A stretch of 64,000 bases of DNA from Rhodanobacter panaciterrae (lineage in GTDB: Bacteria > Pseudomonadota > Gammaproteobacteria > Xanthomonadales > Rhodanobacteraceae), in NCBI RefSeq assembly GCF_014651895.1, contig NZ_BMXT01000002.1:248001-312000 (forward strand), in the 5' to 3' direction. Positions within the stretch are counted from its first letter, which is position 1. Each line of letters starts with the position of its first letter. The notes below the pieces were generated by a model, which had not been told where the DNA came from, made no database searches, and was given only the letters and a program-made list of their open reading frames with translations. This document shows, in pieces, positions 6,601 to 15,173 of the stretch. The position numbers and the translations under genes were made by a program.

Positions 6601-8721
6601 TTGAACAAGCTCCAGCACATCCGCCGTCGTTGCACCTGCCTGTTGCCGCTGGCTGGCTGGTTGATGACCTGCGCCGTGCATGCGCAAAGCGCGCCCACGC
6701 AGAGCGATTTCGGTGGCGCCGGGTTGTTGCAGACCCCGACTGCACGGATGGCCGACGAAGGTGAGGTGGCGTTCACCGCGAGCCGTACGTCTCCTTATAC
6801 ACGCTACAACTTCACGCTGCAGCCGCTGCCATGGCTGGAGAGTGCTTTCCGCTATTTGAATATTGCCAATGTCCCATACGGAATCGTACCAAACAGCAAT
6901 TCTCAAAGTTACAAAGATAAATCAATCGACGTTAAGGTACGTCTGTGGCCTGAAACCCATTACTTACCAGCGTTTTCGGTGGGCATCCGCGATTTGGGTG
7001 GTACCGGCCTGTTCTCTAGCGAGTATGTGGTTGGCAACAAACGCTTTGGGTCGATGGACGCTAGCCTCGGACTGGCATGGGGATACATGGGTAATCGGGG
7101 CGATATCGCCAATCCCCTCGACGTATTAAGTGACAAGTTCAAGATTCGTCCAGGCGGCTTTTCGGGAACAGGTGGCAACTTCAATACCAGTCACTATTTC
7201 CGTGGCCGGCCGGCCTTCTTCGGTGGCATCAGCTACCAGACGGCATGGCAACCGCTGATCCTGAAGCTGGAATACGAAGGCAACAACTACAAGCACGAGC
7301 CGTTCAAGAACAACCAGCCGCAACGCACGCCGATCAACGTGGGCGCGGTCTACCGGCTCAACCGCGGCGTCGACCTGAGCTTGGCGCTGGAGCGAGGCAG
7401 GGTCGCGATGTTCGGTTTCACCCTGCATACCAATCTGGCCGAAAGCCCCGGCCCGACCAAGTTGCTTGATCCGCCACCGCCCGTACGTACGCAAACGCCG
7501 CCCACGCAAACACCTCAACAAGTCGATTGGTCGGCGGTCAGCACCGAGCTGCGCAGCAATGCCGGCATTGAGGTGTCCAAGATCACCCGCCGTGGCCGCG
7601 AAGTGCTGGTCACCGGCGAGCAGCAGCGCTATTTCTACCCAGCCAAGGCGCTGGGTCGTACCGCTCGCGTGCTGGACAACCAGCTTGGAGCGGACATCGA
7701 CTGGTACACCGTGGTGGCCACTCGCGAAGGCATGCCCATTGTGGCCACCAGCGTGCATCGGCAACGCTTCGATGATCTGCTCGACTACAACATCGACCTG
7801 TCGACGTTCCGGCGCAGCGTCGAGCAGGACACGCCGCTGCCACAGCGCGAGGAAGTGTTGTATCGCGCGACACCGAAGAAATTCGACGGCGGTTTCTCGC
7901 TGGGTTTCAGCGAGTCGCTGGGTGGCCCGGATGCGTTCGTCCTGTATCAGGTTTCCGCCGATTACGACGCGAACTATCACTTCACTCCGAACCTGTGGTG
8001 GAGCGGCGGCTTCAGTGCGAACCTGCTCAACAACTACGACAAGTTCAAGTACGACGCGCCGAGCAACCTGCCGCGCGTACGTACTTATGTGCGCGAGTAT
8101 CTGACCAGCTCTCGCATCACGATGCCTACGTTCCAGCTCACCACCAGTCGCCAACTCGGCACCGATCTGTACGGCCTGGCTTATGCCGGCATGCTGGAAA
8201 GCATGTACGGCGGCGTGGGTGGCGAAGTGTTGTACCGCCCGATGGGCGAGCGCTGGGCGATTGGCGCCGACGTCAACTGGGTCAAGCAGCGCGGTTTCGA
8301 TCAGGATTTTTCATTCCGCCAATACCATGTCGCCACCGGCCAGGTGACCGGCTATTTCAACCTCGGCTACAAGGATGTCACGCTGGCACTCAGCGCCGGG
8401 CGCTACCTGGCGGGTGACTGGGGCACCACCATCGATGTCTCGCGCGAATTCCGCAACGGCGTGCGGATGGGTGCGTATGCCACCTTCACCAATGTCTCAG
8501 CTGCGCAGTTCGGCGAAGGCAGTTTCGACAAAGGCATCTACATCTCGATTCCGTTCGACCTGATGCTACCCAGTTCGCATGTGCGCAGCGCCAACATCAT
8601 GTGGCAACCGCTGCTGCGCGACGGCGGCGCACGCCTCAACAAGCGCTACACGCTGTACGACCTGACCAGCGATCGCGACAGCGACCTGTTCCAGGACAAC
8701 CTGCAGCAGATCACCGAATAG
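6601..8721 (+). CDS. gfcD: YjbH/GfcD-family outer-membrane protein
   Basis: A 706-residue predicted outer-membrane beta-barrel lipoprotein-like protein of the YjbH/GfcD family (E. coli GfcD is about 700 residues). TTG at 6601 is chosen as the start because it opens a signal peptide ending CAVHAQ; an earlier TTG at 6553 lies inside the repeat. The N-terminal family motif FGGAGLLQTPTARMADEGEV is clear, followed by many alternating aromatic beta-strand segments such as YFNLGYKDVTLALSAGRYLA near the end. It is the last gene of the rightward export operon. The part from about 6850 to 7140 is noticeably more AT-rich than the rest. Confidence 0.88.
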   Translation: MNKLQHIRRRCTCLLPLAGWLMTCAVHAQSAPTQSDFGGAGLLQTPTARMADEGEVAFTASRTSPYTRYNFTLQPLPWLESAFRYLNIANVPYGIVPNSNSQSYKDKSIDVKVRLWPETHYLPAFSVGIRDLGGTGLFSSEYVVGNKRFGSMDASLGLAWGYMGNRGDIANPLDVLSDKFKIRPGGFSGTGGNFNTSHYFRGRPAFFGGISYQTAWQPLILKLEYEGNNYKHEPFKNNQPQRTPINVGAVYRLNRGVDLSLALERGRVAMFGFTLHTNLAESPGPTKLLDPPPPVRTQTPPTQTPQQVDWSAVSTELRSNAGIEVSKITRRGREVLVTGEQQRYFYPAKALGRTARVLDNQLGADIDWYTVVATREGMPIVATSVHRQRFDDLLDYNIDLSTFRRSVEQDTPLPQREEVLYRATPKKFDGGFSLGFSESLGGPDAFVLYQVSADYDANYHFTPNLWWSGGFSANLLNNYDKFKYDAPSNLPRVRTYVREYLTSSRITMPTFQLTTSRQLGTDLYGLAYAGMLESMYGGVGGEVLYRPMGERWAIGADVNWVKQRGFDQDFSFRQYHVATGQVTGYFNLGYKDVTLALSAGRYLAGDWGTTIDVSREFRNGVRMGAYATFTNVSAAQFGEGSFDKGIYISIPFDLMLPSSHVRSANIMWQPLLRDGGARLNKRYTLYDLTSDRDSDLFQDNLQQITE

Positions 8722-8730
8722 TCGTTGCCG

Positions 8731-8862
8731 TGCTCCCTCCCCTGCCTGCAGGGGAGGGTTGGGGTGGGGTCGCTCTTGATCGTGAAGTCAAAAGCCTCAC
8801 CCCCTCACCTGAAGGATTCCCTTCGGTCACCAACCTCCCCCTGCCGAGCAGAGGGAGGAGCA
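8731..8862. repeat. Branched palindromic repeat, copy 2
   Basis: Same organisation and orientation as copy 1: a left hairpin around CTCCCCTGC, TTGGGGTGGGGTCGCTCTT, a C-rich tract, the module CTGAAGGATTCCCTTCGGTC, then a less perfect right hairpin ending GGGAGGAGCA. It lies between the convergent 3' ends of gfcD and the Rieske gene and may act as a bidirectional terminator. Confidence 0.85.
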
Positions 8863-8876
8863 AAGCGCAGACAGCG

Positions 8877-9248
8877 CTACGCCAGCTTTACCTCACCATC
8901 TTCCACCTGCACTGCGACTTCGCGCAGGTGTTCGCCGCGGCACGGGCCGGCGATGCACAGACCATCGGCCTGGTTGAAGGTGGCGCCGTGCACGGCGCAG
9001 ATCAGGGTGTCGTTCTTCAGCAGGAATTTGCCCGGGGCGTAGTCGAGCCGACGCGCGGTATGCGGGCAGATGTTGAGATAGCCGCGCACCTGCTCGCCAC
9101 GCCGGAGCAGGATCACGCTGCTCTGTTCGGGATCGGCCTCGCCATCGGCCAGCATGGCGTCGACCGCGGTGGCACCGCCATCGGGAATCTCGTCCAGCCG
9201 GCATAACGCCTGCCGGTGCGGCAATTCGGCGGGGGAAACTGTATCCAT
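8877..9248 (-). CDS. Rieske [2Fe-2S] domain protein
   Basis: A 123-residue soluble single-domain Rieske protein. The cluster ligands are visible as C61-P-H63 and C84-x2-H87 (NICPHTARRLDY and LICAVHGATF). No catalytic oxygenase domain is attached, so it resembles the stand-alone Rieske ferredoxins and NirD-like proteins that pass electrons to a partner enzyme. The partner cannot be named, because the neighbours are a small membrane protein and an exporter. The start is ATG at 9248, at the beginning of the conserved part; the frame is open for some distance upstream without similarity. Confidence 0.88.
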   Translation of the reverse strand: MDTVSPAELPHRQALCRLDEIPDGGATAVDAMLADGEADPEQSSVILLRRGEQVRGYLNICPHTARRLDYAPGKFLLKNDTLICAVHGATFNQADGLCIAGPCRGEHLREVAVQVEDGEVKLA

Positions 9249-9325
9249 CGGCACTTGCCTCGCAGGCCGGATGGCCCCATGGTTGTCGCGTAAGTCGTTG
9301 ATTTTACCACACGGATTTTTAACAC

Positions 9326-9625
9326 ATGCATTTTTCCATGCCTTCCATGCGACCAAAGGGAGTCCCCTTGGGACGCCGCCCTCGCCATCCGCTGGTTCGT
9401 GCCTTGTCGCTGCTGTTGGGCGTGGCCTTGATTGGCGTGTTGCTGGTGTTCGGGCTGGTAGTCGCCGGTGTCTTGCTGGTTGGTAGTGTCGTGCTGCTGG
9501 CCGTGCGTCAGTGGAAGCTCGGCCGCGCTCCGGCGAGGTCCGCCGCGCCGAACACGCCCCATCAACCGGCCGTGCTGGAAGGCGAGTTCGTGGTGATCCG
9601 GCAGGGTCGGCCGGTCGCGCACTGA
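9326..9625 (+). CDS. Small membrane protein of unknown function
   Basis: A 99-residue protein that I do not recognise. It has a basic N-terminus, one long or two short hydrophobic segments spanning about residues 24-59 (ALSLLLGVALIGVLLVFGLV and onward), and a soluble C-terminus ending LEGEFVVIRQGRPVAH. The bases coding residues 8-15 match a module found in the nearby palindromic repeats (GACCAAAGGGAGTCCCCTTGGG). There is no good ribosome-binding site before ATG 9326; ATG at 9338 and 9347 are alternatives. It is divergent from the Rieske gene. Confidence 0.6.
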   Translation: MHFSMPSMRPKGVPLGRRPRHPLVRALSLLLGVALIGVLLVFGLVVAGVLLVGSVVLLAVRQWKLGRAPARSAAPNTPHQPAVLEGEFVVIRQGRPVAH

Positions 9626-9727
9626 GCGCCAGCATCTCGACCAAAGTCGCCCCATGACGGGGAAGCCGCTTGGCGACAAGCGGAGTGGGCTCGCGGATAA
9701 TGCGCCGTCCCCACACGATCCGACCCC

Positions 9728-10639
9728 ATGTCCGATACCTCTGCCAGCGCCGCGGCTGCATCGCCGCGCAGCCTGACCGATCCCCGCTTCCTGATACCGC
9801 TGGCGCTGTTCGCGCTGTACGTGATCTGGGGCTCGACCTATCTGGGCATCCGTTACGCGCTGGAAAGCTATCCGCCGTTCCTGCTTGCCGGCGTGCGTTT
9901 CCTGTGCGCCGGCGTGGCACTGTACGGTTTCCTGCGACTGCGCGGGATGGCGCCACCGACACCATTGCAATGGCGCAATGCCGCGTTCACCGGCCTGCTG
10001 CTGCTCGGGATGGGCAATGGTCTGGTGTGTTTTGCCGAAGAACGGGTGAGCTCGGGTATCGCCGCCGTGGCGGTGGCCAGCATGCCGTTGTTCGCCGCGC
10101 TGTTTTCCGGCATGTACGGCGAGTGGCCAAACCGGCGCGAGAGCATCGGCCTGGCGATCGGCTTCGCCGGCGTGATCGTGCTGAACCTGGGCAGCAGCCT
10201 GTCCGGTTCGCGACTCGGCGCGCTGGCGCTGCTGGTCGCCGCGATGTGCTGGGCCTTCGGCTCGGCCTGGAGCCGCCGCCGGGAGATGCCGCCGGGGCCG
10301 ATGAACACCGCCGCGCAGATGCTGTGCGCCAGCGTCGCCCTGCTGCTGGTTGGCTTCGTCAGCGGCGAACGGCTGCCGGCGCATCCGACCACGCGGGCTA
10401 CGCTGGCGCTGGTCTATCTGGCCGTGTTCGGTTCGATCATCGCGTTCAGTGCGTTCCTGTATGTGCTCAAGCGCGCGCGGCCGGCCGTGGCCACCAGCTA
10501 CGCCTACGTGAATCCGCCGGTGGCGGTGCTGTTCGGTGTTTTGCTGGCCAGCGAACACGTGGGGCCCTACGACCTCGCCGGCATGGCGATCATCCTGTTC
10601 GGCGTAGCGGTGATCACGTTGGCGAAGCAGAAGCGCTGA
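9728..10639 (+). CDS. EamA/DMT-family transporter (YedA-like)
   Basis: A 303-residue inner-membrane protein of the drug/metabolite transporter superfamily, with about ten hydrophobic segments arranged as two EamA repeats. The first repeat has the family signature IWGSTYLGIRYALESYPPF and FLCAGVALY. The second begins after LVAAMCWAFGSAWSRRRE. Relatives export amino acids or other metabolites, but the substrate cannot be read from the sequence. ATG 9728 is the start. A repeat follows directly after the stop. Confidence 0.9.
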   Translation: MSDTSASAAAASPRSLTDPRFLIPLALFALYVIWGSTYLGIRYALESYPPFLLAGVRFLCAGVALYGFLRLRGMAPPTPLQWRNAAFTGLLLLGMGNGLVCFAEERVSSGIAAVAVASMPLFAALFSGMYGEWPNRRESIGLAIGFAGVIVLNLGSSLSGSRLGALALLVAAMCWAFGSAWSRRREMPPGPMNTAAQMLCASVALLLVGFVSGERLPAHPTTRATLALVYLAVFGSIIAFSAFLYVLKRARPAVATSYAYVNPPVAVLFGVLLASEHVGPYDLAGMAIILFGVAVITLAKQKR

Positions 10640-10645
10640 ATGATG

Positions 10646-10753
10646 GACTCCCTCCCCTGCTTGCAGGGGAGGGCTGGGGTGGGGTTGCTCTTCGCCAAAG
10701 CAAGATCAAAAGCCACCCCCTCCTAACCTCCCCCTGCTAGCAGGGGGAGGAAC
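10646..10753. repeat. Branched palindromic repeat, copy 3
   Basis: A compact copy without the loop insertion. The left hairpin CTCCCCTGC-TT-GCAGGGGAG and the right hairpin CTCCCCCTGCTAGCAGGGGGAG are both perfect. It lies just after the EamA gene. Together with copy 4 it fills most of the 336-base gap before the AtoE-like gene. Confidence 0.88.
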
Positions 10754-10771
10754 GACCAGGGCCGCTAGCTT

Positions 10772-10873
10772 TGCTCCCTCCCCTACTTGTAGGGGAGGGT
10801 TGGGGAGGGGTTGCTCTTGCCCTCCCCGCCACCCTGCGCCCCCGCCTCCCCCTGCTTTGCAGGGGGAGGGGCA
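10772..10873. repeat. Branched palindromic repeat, copy 4
   Basis: In tandem with copy 3, 18 bases away and in the same orientation. The left hairpin is CTCCCCTAC/GTAGGGGAG, a compensated base change that keeps the stem paired. The right hairpin is CTCCCCCTGC/GCAGGGGGAG. Confidence 0.88.
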
Positions 10874-10975
10874 AACGTGGCGGCGCGATTTAGCTCCATT
10901 GAAGCTAGACCTTGGTCGGCTTGCCCGCGCAGTCGGTTGGGCGCGACGATGTCGCGATCACCGACGGAGAGCCGC

Positions 10976-12388
10976 ATGAACGCATCGCGAGACGGATGGA
11001 TGGCGCGCGCAGCCTTGCGCAGCGCAGCCTGGGCAGAACGCTGGTTCCCCGACGCCTGGGTGTTCGCCGCGCTCGGCGTAGTGACGGTGGCGCTGGCGGC
11101 ATTCGCTTTCGGCGCCACGCCCACAGCGGCGGTGAGCGCATTCGGCGATGGTTTCTGGAGCCTGATCCCGTTCACCATGCAGATGGCGTTCGTGGTGATC
11201 GGCGGCTACGTGCTGGCCACTGCGCCGATCGTGGCGCGCTTCATCGATCTGCTCGCACGCGCACCGCGCACCGGACGGGGCGCGATCGTCTATGTGGCGC
11301 TGGTCAGCATGCTGGCGTCGTTGCTCAGCTGGGGCTTCTCGCTGGTGTTCGGTGGATTGCTGGTGCGCGCACTGGCGCGGCGCACTGATCTGCGCATGGA
11401 TTACCGCGCCGCTGGTGCGGCGGCGTACCTCGGCCTCGGCGCGATCTGGGCGATGGGACTGTCCTCATCGGCAGCGCAGTTGCAGGCGAACCCGGCCAGC
11501 ATGCCGCCGGGCCTGCTGGCGATTACCGGTGTGCTGCCTTTCAGCGAGACGATCTTCCTGTGGCAGTCGTTCGTGCTGACCGGCGTGCTGATCGTGGTGT
11601 CGCTGCTGATCTGCTGGTTCACCGCGCCATCGGACGCGAACGCGCGCACCGCGCAGGATTTCGACATCAGCGAAACCTCGACACCTGTGCTGCCGCCGCG
11701 CACGCGTCCGGGCGAGTGGCTGGAATACAGCCCATTGCTGTCGCTGGCGATCGGCCTGCTCGGACTGGGCTGGCTCGGCCATGAGTTCGCCAGCAAACCG
11801 GCGATCAGTGCGATCGCGAATCTCAACACCTACAACTTCCTGTTCCTCACGCTAGGCATCCTGCTGCATTGGCGTCCGCGCAGTTTCCTCGATGCGGTGA
11901 GTCGCGCGGTGCCCAGCACCTCCGGCGTGCTGATCCAGTTTCCGTTGTACGGCGGCATCGCCGCGATACTGACTCATGTGCCCGGTGCCGATGGCGCCAC
12001 GCTGGCACACCGTCTGTCGAACCTGTTCGTGCATGTCGCCGGCACTGAAAGCTTCCCGGCAGTGATGGGCGCGTATTCGGCCATCCTCGGTTTCTTCGTG
12101 CCGTCCGGTGGCGGCAAGTGGCTGGTCGAGGCGCCGTACGTGATGCAGGCAGCGAACGATCTGCACGTGCATCTGGGCTGGGCGGTGCAGGTGTACAACG
12201 CGGCCGAGGCGTTGCCGAACCTGGTCAACCCGTTCTGGATGCTACCGTTGCTCGGCGTGCTGGGGCTGAAGGCGCGCGACGTGGTCGGCTACACCTTCAT
12301 GCAGTTGGTGGTGCACGTGCCGCTGGTGCTTGGCATGCTGTGGCTGCTCGGCTTGACGCTGACCTATGTGCCGCCGGTGATGCCGTAG
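10976..12388 (+). CDS. atoE: Short-chain fatty acid transporter (AtoE family)
   Basis: A 470-residue polytopic membrane protein matching the AtoE family, whose E. coli member is tied to acetoacetate and short-chain fatty acid use. It has about a dozen hydrophobic segments, plus family-like stretches such as IPFTMQMAFVVIGGYVLATA, FPLYGGIAAI and GFFVPSGGGKWLVEAPYV. ATG at 10976 is chosen because GGAGAG lies six bases upstream; ATG at 10949 is in frame but has a weaker context. No atoDAB-like genes are nearby, so the substrate is inferred from family only. Confidence 0.88.
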   Translation: MNASRDGWMARAALRSAAWAERWFPDAWVFAALGVVTVALAAFAFGATPTAAVSAFGDGFWSLIPFTMQMAFVVIGGYVLATAPIVARFIDLLARAPRTGRGAIVYVALVSMLASLLSWGFSLVFGGLLVRALARRTDLRMDYRAAGAAAYLGLGAIWAMGLSSSAAQLQANPASMPPGLLAITGVLPFSETIFLWQSFVLTGVLIVVSLLICWFTAPSDANARTAQDFDISETSTPVLPPRTRPGEWLEYSPLLSLAIGLLGLGWLGHEFASKPAISAIANLNTYNFLFLTLGILLHWRPRSFLDAVSRAVPSTSGVLIQFPLYGGIAAILTHVPGADGATLAHRLSNLFVHVAGTESFPAVMGAYSAILGFFVPSGGGKWLVEAPYVMQAANDLHVHLGWAVQVYNAAEALPNLVNPFWMLPLLGVLGLKARDVVGYTFMQLVVHVPLVLGMLWLLGLTLTYVPPVMP

Positions 12389-12396
12389 CCATCGCG

Positions 12397-12474
12397 TGTA
12401 GGAGCGCACCCTGTGCGCGAATGCTTTTGATTCGAAATCGCATAGAGCATTCGCGCACAGGGTGCGCTCCTACA
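12397..12474. repeat. Long perfect inverted repeat at a convergent gene junction
   Basis: Two perfectly complementary 29-base arms (outer ends TGTAGGAGCGCACC and GGTGCGCTCCTACA) flank a 20-base AT-rich centre. It fills the space between the 3' ends of the AtoE-like gene and an ABC permease gene. It resembles REP/BIME-type elements and could act as a bidirectional terminator. It is unrelated in sequence to the C-rich repeat family nearby. Confidence 0.9.
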
Positions 12475-12482
12475 AATCGGCG

Positions 12483-13757
12483 TTACAGTTCGCGCAACGC
12501 TGTGGTCACCGGCAACCGCGCAGCACGCACGGCCGGGAACAGGCCGCCGATGAAGCCGATCGTGAGCGCCCACAACAGGCCGACCCACAACAGTTCCGCC
12601 GAAACTTTTAGTTCGAAGCTGAGCTTGCCGACCGTGCCGGCCGCCAGCGTGGAGGCGCTGTAGCCGTTGAAAACCAGCCATGCCAGCACACCGCCGATCA
12701 GGCCACCAAGCAAGGCCAGCAACATGGTTTCCAGCATCACCGCCACCACCACCGGCAGGCCGCGGAAACCGATCGCGCGCAGCGTGGCGATCTCGCGGGC
12801 ACGTGCCGCGACTGCGGCAAACATGCAGTTGAGTGCGCCGAAGATCGCGCCGATCGCCATGATCGAGCCGACCACAATGCCGATGATGGTGAGGAAGGTG
12901 CTCATGCCTTCGGACTGCTTGCTGAAGTAGTCCAGCGTGGTGCTGACATCGACCTTGAGTTGCGGGTTCGCTTCCAGCTCGGTCTTGAAGGCATCGAACG
13001 CCTTGGGGTCGGCCAGCTTCACGGTAACTGACGCGCGGCTGCTGCCGCGGCGATAGGTGTCGGCCACTACGCCCGCGTCGCCCCATACCTCGGAATCCAT
13101 CGCATCGCCAGAGGCGAACACGCCGACCACGGTCCACATCTGGCTGCCGAGACGGATCTCGTGACCCGGCTCCAGTCCGGCGAACTGCTTCGCCGCACCC
13201 TTGCCGACAATCAGCTCGCGCATGCCGGGATTGAACTTGCGGCCCTCGATGATCTTCAGGTTCGGCCGCACCGCCCAGGCCTGCTCACCGACACCGCGCA
13301 ACTGCACGCTGCCCTCGTCGTCCGCACTGCCGCCTTTCAGCGGCAGGTTTGCTGCGACCACCAGCTCGGGCGAGGCGATCGGTTGTCCCTTCGCATCCTT
13401 GGCGATGCCGACGGCCTGCGGGATCAGGGTGACACTGTCGTGGTCGAGCACCGACATCACTTCAGACGCGGAGGCGCCACGCATCACGATGGCGGTATCG
13501 GCGCTGCCGGTCTTGTTCAGCGTCTCGCGGTAGCCGTCACTCATCGCCAGCAAGGCGACCAGCACGGCGACCACGCCGGCGATGCCCACCACGATCACCG
13601 ACGACATGCCGAGTCGCTGCCTGAGCGTGCTGATGCCGACCGAGGTGATCGAAACCGCCTGCCGGCCCTGCCGGGTCAACAGCATCCAGATCGCCAGGAA
13701 GGCCGCGGACACCAGCGCAAAAGTGGAAAACAACAACATCAGAAAATGCAGGAACAT
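12483..13757 (-). CDS. ABC transporter permease, FtsX/MacB type (second permease)
   Basis: A 424-residue inner-membrane permease. An N-terminal membrane segment (about 10-28) and a second near the ISTLRQRLGMSSVIVVGIAG region are followed by a MacB-like periplasmic domain (about 75-285). Three C-terminal membrane segments belong to the FtsX domain, with the typical stretch AREIATLRAIGFRG. It lies 11 bases after a second permease gene. With the ATPase and membrane-fusion protein upstream it forms a four-gene export system in which two separate permeases probably form a heterodimer. Substrate unknown. Confidence 0.9.
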   Translation of the reverse strand: MFLHFLMLLFSTFALVSAAFLAIWMLLTRQGRQAVSITSVGISTLRQRLGMSSVIVVGIAGVVAVLVALLAMSDGYRETLNKTGSADTAIVMRGASASEVMSVLDHDSVTLIPQAVGIAKDAKGQPIASPELVVAANLPLKGGSADDEGSVQLRGVGEQAWAVRPNLKIIEGRKFNPGMRELIVGKGAAKQFAGLEPGHEIRLGSQMWTVVGVFASGDAMDSEVWGDAGVVADTYRRGSSRASVTVKLADPKAFDAFKTELEANPQLKVDVSTTLDYFSKQSEGMSTFLTIIGIVVGSIMAIGAIFGALNCMFAAVAARAREIATLRAIGFRGLPVVVAVMLETMLLALLGGLIGGVLAWLVFNGYSASTLAAGTVGKLSFELKVSAELLWVGLLWALTIGFIGGLFPAVRAARLPVTTALREL

Positions 13758-13768
13758 GCTCGTTCTCC

Positions 13769-14935
13769 TCAGCGCCCGGCCAGTGCATCGACGATATTCA
13801 GACGCATCGCGCGGATCGCCGGCAACGCGCCGACCAGCAGCCCGACCACGACCATCAGCAGCAACCCGTGCGTCCAGATGCCCGCATCCACCGGGGCCAT
13901 TGGTATCGCACCGCCCATCTTCGACTGGATGCCACCCACCATCAGCATCGCCAGACCAAGGCCCAGCACGCCGCCGAGCAACAGCAGCAGCACCGACTCG
14001 GCCAGCACCATCGCCAGCACGCTATGGCTGGAGAAACCAATCGTCTTCAACACCGCCAGTTCGGAAGTGCGCTCGCGCACCGCCTGCATCATGGTGTTGC
14101 CCGACAGCAGCAGCAGGGTGAAGAACACCGCGCCCATGATCGAACTGACGATCAGCCCGATGTCGGCCAGCTGCTTCATCCAGTTGGCAGTCGCGGCGGC
14201 CTCGGTCTGCGTACGCGTCTCATGATCGGAGTTGGCCGAAATCGCATCGATCGCCTTGGCCACGCGATCGGCTTGATTGACGTCGGTGACGCGCGTGACA
14301 TACCAGCCCACCGTGCCGCGGTTGTATGGCGTGGTCTCGTCGAAGTACTTCCAGTTCAGCAGGAACATCTGATCGTAGAAACCACCGGCCTTCTTGTCCT
14401 TCGAATGCAGGATGCCGACGATGTCGAACGTCCAGTTCTTGCTGCCTTCGTGGTTCGGAAAGATCGTCGACTGCATCGGGATCTTGTCGCCCACCTTCCA
14501 GTGAAACCGTTCGGCCAGCTTCTCACCGACCAGCGCACCGGTGCGGGTATTGTCGAATGCCTTGCGCTCGGCCGCGCTCACCTGCATCTCCGGATAGAGA
14601 TCGAGGTAGTTCGGTTCCACCGCGAAGCTGAAGACCTGGTTGTGCGGATCCTGATAGGCGCCGCCGAACCAGTTCGCGTAAGTCACCATTTTCACGCCTG
14701 GCACCTGCGCGATGCGTGCTTCGAGTGACTGCGGCAGGGTCTGGATGAAGGAAAGCCGGGAGCCGGTCTGTAAGCGTTCCGCGCCATTCGCGCTGTTGCC
14801 GGCCTGGTCGAATCCGGTGCGCACCGCATCGAGCATGCCGAACAGCAGGAACGCGGCGATGATCGACACCAGGGTGAGTATCGTGCGGGTCTTGCGCCGG
14901 AACAGCGCCGCCCAGATCAGATGAAGGTATTTCAT
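13769..14935 (-). CDS. ABC transporter permease, FtsX/MacB type (first permease)
   Basis: A 388-residue permease with one N-terminal membrane segment (about 18-40), a large periplasmic domain, and three C-terminal membrane segments. The FtsX-domain motif RERTSELAVLKTIGFS is clear. It is paired with the permease encoded immediately downstream and served by the ATPase encoded upstream. A copy and a half of the palindromic repeat lie between it and the ATPase gene, so transcription through the operon passes a structured RNA region here. Confidence 0.9.
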   Translation of the reverse strand: MKYLHLIWAALFRRKTRTILTLVSIIAAFLLFGMLDAVRTGFDQAGNSANGAERLQTGSRLSFIQTLPQSLEARIAQVPGVKMVTYANWFGGAYQDPHNQVFSFAVEPNYLDLYPEMQVSAAERKAFDNTRTGALVGEKLAERFHWKVGDKIPMQSTIFPNHEGSKNWTFDIVGILHSKDKKAGGFYDQMFLLNWKYFDETTPYNRGTVGWYVTRVTDVNQADRVAKAIDAISANSDHETRTQTEAAATANWMKQLADIGLIVSSIMGAVFFTLLLLSGNTMMQAVRERTSELAVLKTIGFSSHSVLAMVLAESVLLLLLGGVLGLGLAMLMVGGIQSKMGGAIPMAPVDAGIWTHGLLLMVVVGLLVGALPAIRAMRLNIVDALAGR

Positions 14936-14965
14936 GACGGGACCCTCTCAAGATCATTCGCGTAT

Positions 14966-15073
14966 TGCTCCCTCCCCTGCGTGCAGGGGAGGGCTGGGGT
15001 GGGGTCGCTCTGTACCGCAAAGTCAAAAGCCTTACCCCCTCCCAACCTCCCCCTGCACGCAGGGGGAGGAGCA
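14966..15073. repeat. Branched palindromic repeat, copy 5
   Basis: A compact complete copy with left hairpin CTCCCCTGCGTGCAGGGGAG and right hairpin CTCCCCCTGC-AC-GCAGGGGGAG. It lies inside the leftward ABC operon, between permease and ATPase genes, in the same orientation as all other copies. Confidence 0.88.
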
Positions 15074-15080
15074 AGAGCCG

Positions 15081-15147
15081 TGCTCCCTCCCCTGCTTGCA
15101 GGGGAGGGTTGTGACCGGAGGAAATCCCTGTGGGAGGGTGGGGTCGC
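15081..15147. repeat. Partial palindromic repeat, copy 6 (left half)
   Basis: Only the left hairpin (CTCCCCTGC-TT-GCAGGGGAG) and G-rich tract with TCGCTTTT are present. The tract is interrupted by the module GACCGGAGGAAATCCCTGTG. It abuts copy 5 and probably arose by tandem duplication with loss of the right half. Confidence 0.75.
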
Positions 15148-15173
15148 TTTTGTCGACACGCGCGCGGCCATCA

